64,000 nucleotides of DNA, from the NCBI RefSeq assembly GCF_947503375.1, contig NZ_CANNDQ010000005.1:1-64000 (forward strand), read 5' to 3'. The notes under the pieces are model-generated. The model made no database searches and was not told where the DNA came from. It saw nothing but the letters and a program-made list of their open reading frames with translations. The position numbers and the translations under genes are program-made. Positions 45,295 through 53,113 of this stretch are shown piece after piece (within the stretch, counting starts at the first letter, position 1; each line of letters opens with the position of its first letter). This DNA comes from an uncultured Psychroserpens sp. (lineage in GTDB: Bacteria; Bacteroidota; Bacteroidia; Flavobacteriales; Flavobacteriaceae).

Positions 45295-46521
45295 TTATAT
45301 ACGTATATAATCCATGATTTGGACGACAGCACCTTTACTATTTTCAATAAAATCAGAATTAAGTTTCCCTAGCTTTTGTCTTTTTTCTAATGAATTAACC
45401 AAATCATCAAGTTGGCTTTCCAGTTGTGCTTCGTTACGTATTGAAATCACGCCACCATGGTTGATCATCTGAGAGGCTTCAGGGAATTTCTGATGATTTT
45501 TACCAATAATAATTGGCACACCAAAAACTGAAGGTTCTAAAATATTATGCAAACCCGTCGTACCCATTGCTCCACCTACATAAGAAATATCTGCGTAGCT
45601 ATATATTTTACTAAGTAATCCAATAGTGTCAATAATTAAAACGCTATGCTCACTTAGATTCTTTTGCGCTTTTTCAGAAAATAAAACAGGCGCTATAGTT
45701 AATTTAGAAATAATCTCTTTGATGTGATTTTTCTTAATTTCATGAGGTGCAATAATGAATTTTATTTTTTTTGAGACTTTCTTATTAATATATGGTAAAA
45801 GTATGGCTTCGTCTTCGGGCCAAGAACTCCCAATTACAATACAAATAGAATTGCTTTTAAATTTTGAAATAAAATCGAGATTATTATCTTGCTGCAGTTG
45901 GTTTGAAACACGATCAAATCTGGTGTCGCCAGAAACAGAAACATTAGTAATTCCAATTTCATGTAACAGCGATTTTGAATGTTCATTTTGAACAAAGATA
46001 TGCTCAAATGCTTTTAGTGCATTTCTTACGTTGTTACCATACCATTTAAAATAAGATTGTTCTTTTCTGAATGAAGCAGAAATTAAAATGGCACGTAATT
46101 TCTTTTTCTTAAGTGTATTTAAAAAATTTGGCCAAACATCATATTTAACAAAAACAGTAAACTCAGGGTTGACTACACTTAAAAATTGATGAGCATTTTT
46201 TTTAGTATCTAATGGTAAGTAAGTAACAATATCTGCAATTGGTGTACATTTTCGAATTTCATACCCTGAAGGAGAAAAAAAAGTCAATATGATCTTATGT
46301 GATCTGTAGTTATTCCGTACAGCTTCAAATACGGGTAACCCTTGTTCGTATTCGCCAAGTGAAGCACAATGAAACCAAATGGTTTTATCGTTGGGACTTA
46401 AGTTTTTATTTAAAATCAAAAAGGTGTTACGTCTTCCTATAACGCCTAATTTTATTTTAGTATTAAATAGAGCTAGGGTTTTCAGAAAAAAATCAAGTAT
46501 GTATATTCCTAAGTTATACAA
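45295..46521 (-). CDS. waaA: 3-deoxy-D-manno-octulosonic acid (Kdo) transferase
   Basis: The 408-residue inner-membrane-associated glycosyltransferase adds Kdo to lipid A. Evidence: an N-terminal hydrophobic helix (about 1-20), IWFHCASLGEYEQGLPVFEAVR, ILISASFRKEQSYFKWYG, SGDTRFDRV, and the C-terminal nucleotide-sugar site YVGGAMGTTGLHNILEPSVFGVPIIIGKNHQKFPEA. Length is normal. The gene is divergent from the DegT aminotransferase, with 88 bases between starts. Confidence 0.93.
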   Translation of the reverse strand: MYNLGIYILDFFLKTLALFNTKIKLGVIGRRNTFLILNKNLSPNDKTIWFHCASLGEYEQGLPVFEAVRNNYRSHKIILTFFSPSGYEIRKCTPIADIVTYLPLDTKKNAHQFLSVVNPEFTVFVKYDVWPNFLNTLKKKKLRAILISASFRKEQSYFKWYGNNVRNALKAFEHIFVQNEHSKSLLHEIGITNVSVSGDTRFDRVSNQLQQDNNLDFISKFKSNSICIVIGSSWPEDEAILLPYINKKVSKKIKFIIAPHEIKKNHIKEIISKLTIAPVLFSEKAQKNLSEHSVLIIDTIGLLSKIYSYADISYVGGAMGTTGLHNILEPSVFGVPIIIGKNHQKFPEASQMINHGGVISIRNEAQLESQLDDLVNSLEKRQKLGKLNSDFIENSKGAVVQIMDYIRI

Positions 46522-46609
46522 TGAGGTACTGTTTAAGTTCTTGCTAAAATACTGTTCTTTGTAATAAATTCATTGCTTAATGGTAACGAATTTTGTAATT
46601 TCGTCAAGT

Positions 46610-47764
46610 ATGAAAAAAATTCAAATGGTTGACCTAAAAGGTCAATATAACAAAATAAAAGAAGACGTTGACCAATCGGTTTTAGATGTCTTAGATTCTA
46701 CAGCTTATATAAACGGACCAAAAGTTCATGATTTTCAAAAAAACTTAGAAGCTTATCTAGGCGTCAAACATGTTATCCCTTGTGCGAACGGTACAGATGC
46801 ATTGCAAATTGCAATGATGGGATTAGGGTTAAAGCCTGGAGATGAGGTTATCACTGCAGATTTTACATTTGCAGCAACTGTAGAGGTCATTGCCTTATTA
46901 CAACTAACACCTGTTTTGGTAGATGTAGATCCTATTACGTTCAACATAGATATCGATGCGATTAAAAAAGCAATTACACCTAAGACAAAAGCTATAGTCC
47001 CTGTACATTTATTTGGGTTGTGTGCTAATATGGAAGCCATAATGGAAATTGCAAATAAGCATCACTTATTTGTTATTGAAGATAATGCCCAAGCCATAGG
47101 TTCGACCTACACATATAGCGATGGAAGAACAGCAAAAGCAGGAACCATTGGTCATGTGGCTTCGACATCATTTTTTCCATCTAAAAACCTTGGCTGTTAT
47201 GGTGATGGCGGAGCGATTTTTACTAATGATGATGATTTAGCTCACACGATAAGAGGAATTGTGAATCATGGAATGTATCAGCGCTACCACCATGATGTGG
47301 TTGGTGTTAATTCTAGACTAGATTCTATTCAAGCCACTATTTTAGATATCAAACTCAAGCGTTTAGATGATTATAATAAAGCACGACAAAATGCTGCAAG
47401 AGCATATAGTGCTGCTTTTAGAGGTATAGAAAATATCATTGTACCAACAGGAAAAACTAGCTGTCAAGGGATATGTGATGTTTGTGATTGTCATGTGTTT
47501 CATCAATATACACTTCGCGTTTTAAATACAGACAGGGATGCTTTGGTTAAACATTTGAACGATAAAGGAATTCCATGTGGTGTGTATTATCCAATTCCGT
47601 TACATCTACAAAAAGCTTATCAAGATTCTAGATATAATGAAGCTGATTTTACAGTGACCAATCAATTAGTGAAAGAGGTGATCTCGTTGCCTATGCATAC
47701 AGAGTTAGATAATGAACAAATAGAATTTATTACGTCTACGGTTATCAATTTTGTAAATGCTTAA
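46610..47764 (+). CDS. DegT/DnrJ/EryC1/StrS family sugar aminotransferase
   Basis: The ATG at 46610 (MKKIQMVDLKGQYNKIK) is preferred over an upstream start that adds 10 residues. The 384-residue PLP enzyme has GTDALQIAMMGLGLKPGDEV, DNAQAIGS, and the PLP lysine in SFFPSKNLGCYGDGGA, close to WbpE-type sugar aminotransferases. A small Cys-rich insertion (CQGICDVCDCHVFHQYTL) lies in the C-terminal half. It probably makes an amino sugar for surface polysaccharide. galE follows 5 bases later, so they form an operon. Confidence 0.9.
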   Translation: MKKIQMVDLKGQYNKIKEDVDQSVLDVLDSTAYINGPKVHDFQKNLEAYLGVKHVIPCANGTDALQIAMMGLGLKPGDEVITADFTFAATVEVIALLQLTPVLVDVDPITFNIDIDAIKKAITPKTKAIVPVHLFGLCANMEAIMEIANKHHLFVIEDNAQAIGSTYTYSDGRTAKAGTIGHVASTSFFPSKNLGCYGDGGAIFTNDDDLAHTIRGIVNHGMYQRYHHDVVGVNSRLDSIQATILDIKLKRLDDYNKARQNAARAYSAAFRGIENIIVPTGKTSCQGICDVCDCHVFHQYTLRVLNTDRDALVKHLNDKGIPCGVYYPIPLHLQKAYQDSRYNEADFTVTNQLVKEVISLPMHTELDNEQIEFITSTVINFVNA

Positions 47765-47769
47765 ATAAG

Positions 47770-48792
47770 ATGAAAAAAATTCTTGTTACAGGCGGATTAG
47801 GCTTTATAGGATCACATACAGTCGTTGAATTACAAAATGAAGGCTATAAGGTTGTAATTATTGATGATCTATCAAATTCTACAATTGAAGTCTTACAAGG
47901 CATTATTTCTATAACTGGCAATATACCTGAGTTTGAAAAACTTGATTTAAAGGATAAACTATCTGTTGAATCGTTTTTCGCCAAGCATGATGATATTAAT
48001 GGTGTTATTCATTTTGCGGCAAGTAAAGCGGTAGGCGAAAGTGTTGAACAACCCTTGTTATATTATGAAAATAATATCAATACATTGGTATATGTTCTAA
48101 AATCTGTATTGCAATTAAAAACCTCTAATTTTATTTTTAGTTCATCATGTACAGTTTATGGGCAAGCAGATGAGATGCCAATAACAGAGAACGCACCCGT
48201 TAAACCAGCTGAATCGCCTTATGGAAATACGAAGCAGATTGGTGAAGAAATTATTAGAGATACCTGTAGAATATCGAATAAATTTCAAGCCATTGCACTG
48301 CGTTACTTCAATCCCATTGGCGCACATTCAAGCGCAAAAATAGGAGAGCTTCCAATAGGAATACCACAAAATTTAGTGCCATTTATTACACAAACAGCAG
48401 CGGGACTTCGTGAGTGTTTATCTGTTTTTGGAAACGACTATCCAACTCCCGATCGGACATGTATCAGAGATTATATTCATGTTGTAGATTTGGCTAAAGC
48501 CCATGTTGTAGCTTTAAAAAGGCTCATCGAAAATAAGAATGAATCAAATTTTGAAACTTTTAATATAGGAACTGGCGTTGGTAGTTCAGTTTTAGATGTT
48601 ATCAAATCATTTGAAAAAGTTTCAGGAAAGTCACTAAATTATAAATTCGCTCCACGAAGAGATGGTGATGTTATATCTGCTTATGCTAATACTGATAAGG
48701 CTAACAATATCTTGGGTTGGAAAGCACAATCTACTCTTGATGAAGCCGTAAATTCTGCTTGGCAGTGGGAAAAACGCATTAGAAATCTATAA
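47770..48792 (+). CDS. galE: UDP-glucose 4-epimerase
   Basis: The 340-residue short-chain dehydrogenase has the NAD-binding GGLGFIGSH at the N-terminus, the S-x-C-TVYG active-site region (SSCTVYGQADEMPITE) and the YxxxK pair (SPYGNTK). GVGSSVLDVIKSFE and the C-terminal ILGWKAQ fit GalE. It interconverts UDP-glucose and UDP-galactose (or the GlcNAc/GalNAc forms) for polysaccharide. It is coupled to the aminotransferase gene. Confidence 0.94.
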   Translation: MKKILVTGGLGFIGSHTVVELQNEGYKVVIIDDLSNSTIEVLQGIISITGNIPEFEKLDLKDKLSVESFFAKHDDINGVIHFAASKAVGESVEQPLLYYENNINTLVYVLKSVLQLKTSNFIFSSSCTVYGQADEMPITENAPVKPAESPYGNTKQIGEEIIRDTCRISNKFQAIALRYFNPIGAHSSAKIGELPIGIPQNLVPFITQTAAGLRECLSVFGNDYPTPDRTCIRDYIHVVDLAKAHVVALKRLIENKNESNFETFNIGTGVGSSVLDVIKSFEKVSGKSLNYKFAPRRDGDVISAYANTDKANNILGWKAQSTLDEAVNSAWQWEKRIRNL

Positions 48793-48810
48793 GCAGTTAC
48801 GTAAGATTTT

Positions 48811-49311
48811 TTAACTGTTAATTTTACTTTTATGTTTTGAAAAGAACGAGGCGTAGAAAAGTACGATCATTCCGAAAGTAACAGACATATCTGCTACATT
48901 AAAGATGCCAGTTTTAAAAACGCCGCCTAGATCGATAAAGAAAAAATCTGTCACCTTCCCAAAAGCGATTCGATCAAAAACATTAGCTATTCCTCCACCT
49001 GCAATACACGACAAAGCTATTACGCTTATTTTATCTAAGCCTTTATTTGTGATAATATAATAAATTAGGTAGCCCAATACTAGTACAGGTAGTACTAATA
49101 AAAATAGAACTTTTAGGGTAGGATTCATATCACTTCCCATGCCTAAGAATGCACCTTCGTTTTCAACATATTGCATTACAAGTGTATCTCCAATAAGTTG
49201 TTTGACTTCTCTGTAAGCAAAATTAGCTCGCACTAATACTTTAGAGATTTGATCAATAGCTATGTTTACCGCAATCAATACAATGATTCCTACATTTCTA
49301 GATAATTTCAT
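48811..49311 (-). CDS. lspA: lipoprotein signal peptidase (signal peptidase II)
   Basis: The 166-residue inner-membrane aspartyl protease cleaves prolipoproteins. It has four hydrophobic segments and both catalytic aspartates in context: D113 (GIANVFDRIAFG) and D141 (FNVADMSVT). Length is normal. It lies 8 bases after fabD, probably in the same transcript. Confidence 0.95.
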   Translation of the reverse strand: MKLSRNVGIIVLIAVNIAIDQISKVLVRANFAYREVKQLIGDTLVMQYVENEGAFLGMGSDMNPTLKVLFLLVLPVLVLGYLIYYIITNKGLDKISVIALSCIAGGGIANVFDRIAFGKVTDFFFIDLGGVFKTGIFNVADMSVTFGMIVLFYASFFSKHKSKINS

Positions 49312-49319
49312 AAACTCTC

Positions 49320-50213
49320 TTAAGCGTTAGTTTCAAAAGTTGCAGATGCTGTTTCGGTTTCTCTGTTGATTTTCTTAACAAGGCCTTGTAATACTTTTCC
49401 TGGACCAACTTCTGTGAAGTGTGTTGCGCCATCAGCAATCATCTGTTGAACAGATTGTGTCCAACGCACAGGAGCTGTTAACTGAGATATTAAGTTTGCT
49501 TTTATGGTATCTTCATCATGTACTGCATTTGCAGTTACATTTTGATATATTGGGCAATTTGGCTTACTAAATATGGTGTTTTCAATAGCCGCAGCCAATT
49601 CTTCCCGAGCTGGTTCCATCAAAGGCGAGTGAAATGCACCACCAACAGGTAACACTAATGCACGTCGAGCACCTTTTTCTTTTAAAGACTCACATGCCTT
49701 ATTAATAGCATCTATTTCACCAGAGATCACTAATTGTCCTGGGCAGTTGTAATTTGCAGCAACAACGACACCGTCTGTTGTAGCGCAAACTTTCTCAACA
49801 ACATCATCATCTAAACCTAAAACAGCAGCCATTGTACTTGGTTGAAGTTCGCAAGCTTTTTGCATGGCTTGAGCACGTTGAGACACAAGTCTTAAGCCGT
49901 CTTCGAAGTTTAATGTTCCATTAGCAACTAAAGCCGAAAACTCACCTAGAGAGTGACCAGCAACCATATCTGGTTTGAAATTATCTCCTAGAGTTTTAGC
50001 TAAAATAACTGAATGTAAAAAGATTGCTGGTTGAGTAACTTTGGTTTCTTTTAAATCTTCTACAGAACCTTCAAACATGATATCTGTAATAGGAAACCCT
50101 AAAATATGATTTGCCTTCTCAAATAATTCTTGTGCTAAAGGAGAGTTTTCATAGAGGTCTAATCCCATTCCTGAGAATTGTGCTCCTTGACCTGGAAATA
50201 CGTATGCGTTCAT
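49320..50213 (-). CDS. fabD: ACP S-malonyltransferase
   Basis: FabD loads malonyl groups onto acyl carrier protein for fatty-acid synthesis. The ATG at 50213 (MNAYVFPGQGAQFSGMG) is preferred over an in-frame TTG 9 bases earlier. Signatures: PGQGAQ, the nucleophile GHSLGEFSAL, the arginine region RAQAMQKAC, catalytic His in GGAFHSPLM, and TEVGPGKVLQGL. Length (297 residues) is normal. Confidence 0.96.
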   Translation of the reverse strand: MNAYVFPGQGAQFSGMGLDLYENSPLAQELFEKANHILGFPITDIMFEGSVEDLKETKVTQPAIFLHSVILAKTLGDNFKPDMVAGHSLGEFSALVANGTLNFEDGLRLVSQRAQAMQKACELQPSTMAAVLGLDDDVVEKVCATTDGVVVAANYNCPGQLVISGEIDAINKACESLKEKGARRALVLPVGGAFHSPLMEPAREELAAAIENTIFSKPNCPIYQNVTANAVHDEDTIKANLISQLTAPVRWTQSVQQMIADGATHFTEVGPGKVLQGLVKKINRETETASATFETNA

Positions 50214-50343
50214 TGATGTCAATATTACGCGACAAAAATAGGAATAATATCTTAATTCTTTAAGTCTACTGAAGTGTCTTCTTAACAGTTTTTATAATAG
50301 TTATAATGTTTAGCGCTTTTGAGTTTCAAGTATGTTTTAAATA

Positions 50344-51273
50344 CTATCGCCTTTCATAGGTGATAAACGTAAATGCATATTGGTGCTTATTATCTTTTTC
50401 ATGAAATTCACTGTGTGTTTCTTTCCAAATAGAAGTGTTTATTTCAGGGAAGAACGTGTCAGCATCTTGAAATGTTGCATGTACACGCGTAATTTCAATT
50501 TTATCTGCTAAAGCTAAAGATTGTTTATAAATTTCACCACCACCAATTATAAAAGGTTGCATATCTTTTTTAGCGGCATCTAATGCATCTTCTAATGAGT
50601 TTACAACAATTACACCATCAGGAACAGAATAAGCTTCTTGTCTCGTAATTACTATATGGGTGCGATTGGGTAGTGGTTTTGGAAAACTTTCAAATGTTTT
50701 TCGGCCCATAATAATGTGATGCCCATTGGTTAAAGATTTGAATCGTTTTAAATCATCACTCAAGTGCCAGATTAAATCATTGTCTTTACCTATGGCATTG
50801 TTTTCTCCAGCTGCGACAATTATTGTAAGCTTAGTCTTTTTTTTTTGATCGCTAGAGATGTTACCTAAAGTTTCATTGTAGGCTTGTGTTTTAGCAATGT
50901 GCTTTTCTTCCTTTAAGTACTCTTGCTTTAATTGTTCTATACGTTCTTGTTGTTTAGCAACCAATGCCTCACGTTGTTGATCTTCCCAATCTTTACCCAT
51001 AAAGTTATGAGTTATAAAAACATTAATAAAATGGTATAAAAACAAGAAGAGCCAGATAAGAATGGCATATACAAACCAATCAATATTGAAAAAAGTAGTG
51101 TCTTTACCAATTCCTAATACAGTATTTGCTAAAATTAGAAAAACAGCACCTATTAAAAATACTACAAAATGAAGATACAAATATCTTTTTTGTTTGATGC
51201 GTTTTTCGGCGGCTTTGATAAGAGCCAATTGCTCTTGATCTATTTGAGGGTTTACTTTCTTTTTTCCGAACAT
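50344..51273 (-). CDS. folA: dihydrofolate reductase with N-terminal two-helix membrane domain
   Basis: The 309-residue product has a '2TM' membrane domain first (two hydrophobic helices at about 30-50 and 63-86, flanked by charged residues), a charged linker helix (about 95-140), and a full dihydrofolate reductase domain (about 148-309; IVAAGENNAIGKDNDLIWHLSDDLKRFKSLT, IMGRKTFESFP, FIIGGGEIYKQ). It makes tetrahydrofolate for thymidylate and C1 metabolism, here apparently tethered to the inner membrane. thyA lies about 900 bases away. Confidence 0.9.
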   Translation of the reverse strand: MFGKKKVNPQIDQEQLALIKAAEKRIKQKRYLYLHFVVFLIGAVFLILANTVLGIGKDTTFFNIDWFVYAILIWLFLFLYHFINVFITHNFMGKDWEDQQREALVAKQQERIEQLKQEYLKEEKHIAKTQAYNETLGNISSDQKKKTKLTIIVAAGENNAIGKDNDLIWHLSDDLKRFKSLTNGHHIIMGRKTFESFPKPLPNRTHIVITRQEAYSVPDGVIVVNSLEDALDAAKKDMQPFIIGGGEIYKQSLALADKIEITRVHATFQDADTFFPEINTSIWKETHSEFHEKDNKHQYAFTFITYERR

Positions 51274-51310
51274 GATTATAAATAATGTAAATGTAAAGTT
51301 AGTATTTTTA

Positions 51311-51370
51311 ACGCAAACGTTGTAATAATTACGGGGTTAAATATTAGAGGTTTTACGCAAACGTTGTCGT
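51311..51370. promoter_or_regulatory. two PurR-box-like / LacI-family operator candidates
   Basis: ACGCAAACGTTGTAAT (51311-51326) and ACGCAAACGTTGTCGT (51355-51370) share 13 identical bases. Both contain the AACGTT core, and the second is palindromic at 12 of 16 positions. It matches the E. coli PurR box ACGCAAACGTTTTCGT at 15 of 16. They lie 38-97 bases upstream of the DHFR gene and about 200 bases upstream of the CBM48 gene. A LacI-type repressor is the likely reader; the identity is inference. Confidence 0.5.
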
Positions 51371-51570
51371 TGTAAAAACACTGAAAATCAGTATTTAATG
51401 GATGATTTTTTATTTGATGATTCATTAATTTTTGATTGATTTTTTTTGATAGTTTAAAATAAATGGTACTTGATTTTATTAAATTGATAATTCTTTAGTT
51501 TATTATTAAATTATACGGAGAACAGCATGTATTCTTTTATACATTTGCTTAAAATAAAAACCTAATTATT

Positions 51571-51870
51571 ATGGCAATTACTAAGCAATATTTAAAGAGT
51601 AGACCAGTTTGTAAAGTGACGTTTACTGTGCCAACTGAAACGGCAAAAAAAGTAGCAGTTGTTGGAACATTTAATGAATGGAATCAAAAGAAAGCAGTTC
51701 AATTGAAAAAATTAAAAAACGGAACTTTTAAAGGAACTGTAGATTTAGAAAAAGACAACTCCTACGAGTTTAGATATATTGTTGATGGTCAATGGACAAA
51801 CGATGATCAAGCAGACGCTTATGCATGGAGCGATTATGCTGCTGCTGAGAATAGTGTTCTAAATGTATAA
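51571..51870 (+). CDS. small isoamylase early-set / CBM48 (glycogen-binding) domain protein
   Basis: The 99-residue cytoplasmic protein is a single CBM48/isoamylase N-terminal domain: VCKVTFTVPTETAKKVAVVGTFNEWNQKKAVQLKKLKNGTFKGTVDL and YEFRYIVDGQWTNDDQADAYAWSDYAAAENSVLNV. This fold binds alpha-glucans and is also found in AMPK beta subunits. No catalytic domain is attached. A -7-like TACATTTG lies at 51540-51547. It may bind storage polysaccharide or act as an accessory to another enzyme. Confidence 0.88.
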   Translation: MAITKQYLKSRPVCKVTFTVPTETAKKVAVVGTFNEWNQKKAVQLKKLKNGTFKGTVDLEKDNSYEFRYIVDGQWTNDDQADAYAWSDYAAAENSVLNV

Positions 51871-51893
51871 AGATCTAAGTTTTTAAAAATTTT

Positions 51894-51927
51894 AAAAAGC
51901 ACGTTCAATAAAAGCGTGCTTTTTTTA
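51894..51927 (+). terminator. rho-independent terminator after the CBM48 gene
   Basis: The stem AAAAAGCACG / CGTGCTTTTT with an 11-base loop is followed by further T. It follows the 51871 gene end by about 24 bases. Confidence 0.85.
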
Positions 51928-51979
51928 CTGCACTTTTCTAAGGAAAAGACAATCTGCCATATCATAATCTAAACTCAGT

Positions 51980-52142
51980 TTAATAAAACTCATAATTTTT
52001 TTGAGAACATTTCTTAAGCTCTTCATTAGTTGAGGTTTTCTCACAGTTTCTGTATACAAAGTATTTTAAACGCTTGTCATCTAAGGCAAATTCTTGTGGA
52101 TAAACAGAACAGCTTAAGATTATAGCTGTTAATATATTTCAT
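51980..52142 (-). pseudogene. frameshifted remnant of a small exported protein
   Basis: Reading the minus strand from ATG at 52142, MKY is followed by a one-base frameshift. The adjacent frame then reads LTAIILSCSVYPQEFALDDKRL...NCEKTSTNEELKKCSQKNYEFY and stops at 51980. The first part looks like a signal peptide, then a secreted protein start with Cys pairs. The 163-base length is not a multiple of three. It begins 8 bases after the thyA stop. It resembles N-terminal parts of small TonB-like secreted proteins, but this is only a likeness. Confidence 0.5.
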
Positions 52143-52150
52143 AAAATAAC

Positions 52151-52975
52151 TTATACAGCAACTATACCTTTAATGTGAGGGTGTGGATTATAATCAATCA
52201 AAGTAAAGTCCTCAAAATTAAAATCGAAAATATCTTTTACTTCAGGATTAAGCTTCATTTTAGGAAGTGGTCTAATATCTCGTGACAATTGCAACTCTAA
52301 CTGTTCATAATGGTTACTGTAAATATGAGCATCACCAAATGTATGTATAAACTCACCTGCTTCATAACCGCAGACCTGAGCCATCATCAAAGTGAATAAA
52401 GCATAGGATGCAATATTGAAAGGAACACCTAAGAAAATATCTGCACTTCGTTGGTACAATTGACAGGATAATTTACCATTAGCAACATAAAACTGAAAAA
52501 AAGCATGACAAGGAGGCAATGCTGCTTTACCGTTGGCAACATTTTCACTGAATGATTTTGAGGTGTCTGGTAGTACTGATGGATTCCAGGCAGAAACGAG
52601 CATGCGTCTACTGTTAGGATTGTGTTTCAATGTATGGATAACGTCTTTGATTTGATCTATTTCATCACTATTCCAATTGCGCCATTGATGACCATAAACT
52701 GGTCCTAGATCTCCATTTTCATCGGCCCATTCATTCCATATACGTACTCCATTTTCGGTTAAATAGTCAATGTTAGTATCACCTTTTAAAAACCAAAGTA
52801 ATTCGTATATAATTGACTTTAAATGCAGTTTTTTAGTGGTCACCATTGGAAATCCTTCACTTAGATCAAAACGCATTTGATATCCAAAAACACTTTTAGT
52901 ACCAGTTCCAGTACGATCTCCTTTTTCGTTTCCTTGTTCTAGTACGTGCTTAACTAGGTCGTGGTATTGCTTCAT
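52151..52975 (-). CDS. thyA: thymidylate synthase
   Basis: ThyA converts dUMP to dTMP with methylene-tetrahydrofolate. The 274-residue product has all signatures: [40 protein letters not shown], the catalytic Cys in [36 protein letters not shown], and the C-terminal [10 protein letters not shown]. Length is normal. It sits near the DHFR gene but with another gene between. Confidence 0.98.
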   Translation of the reverse strand: MKQYHDLVKHVLEQGNEKGDRTGTGTKSVFGYQMRFDLSEGFPMVTTKKLHLKSIIYELLWFLKGDTNIDYLTENGVRIWNEWADENGDLGPVYGHQWRNWNSDEIDQIKDVIHTLKHNPNSRRMLVSAWNPSVLPDTSKSFSENVANGKAALPPCHAFFQFYVANGKLSCQLYQRSADIFLGVPFNIASYALFTLMMAQVCGYEAGEFIHTFGDAHIYSNHYEQLELQLSRDIRPLPKMKLNPEVKDIFDFNFEDFTLIDYNPHPHIKGIVAV

Positions 52976-53113
52976 AATTCAGTATTTATTAAGGCGAAAA
53001 CACTCTAATTTGTAGATTAATTTTTCAAGAAATAAAAATAAAAATTAGCATGTAATCTTTAAGGATTATGGCCTTTATAATATTAAAAGTTATTAACGAT
53101 AGTTAATTAAAAA

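Noticed and set aside
46753..47040. 95-residue ORF opposite the DegT aminotransferase
   Set aside because: It lies entirely inside a well-supported gene on the other strand, with no recognisable features.
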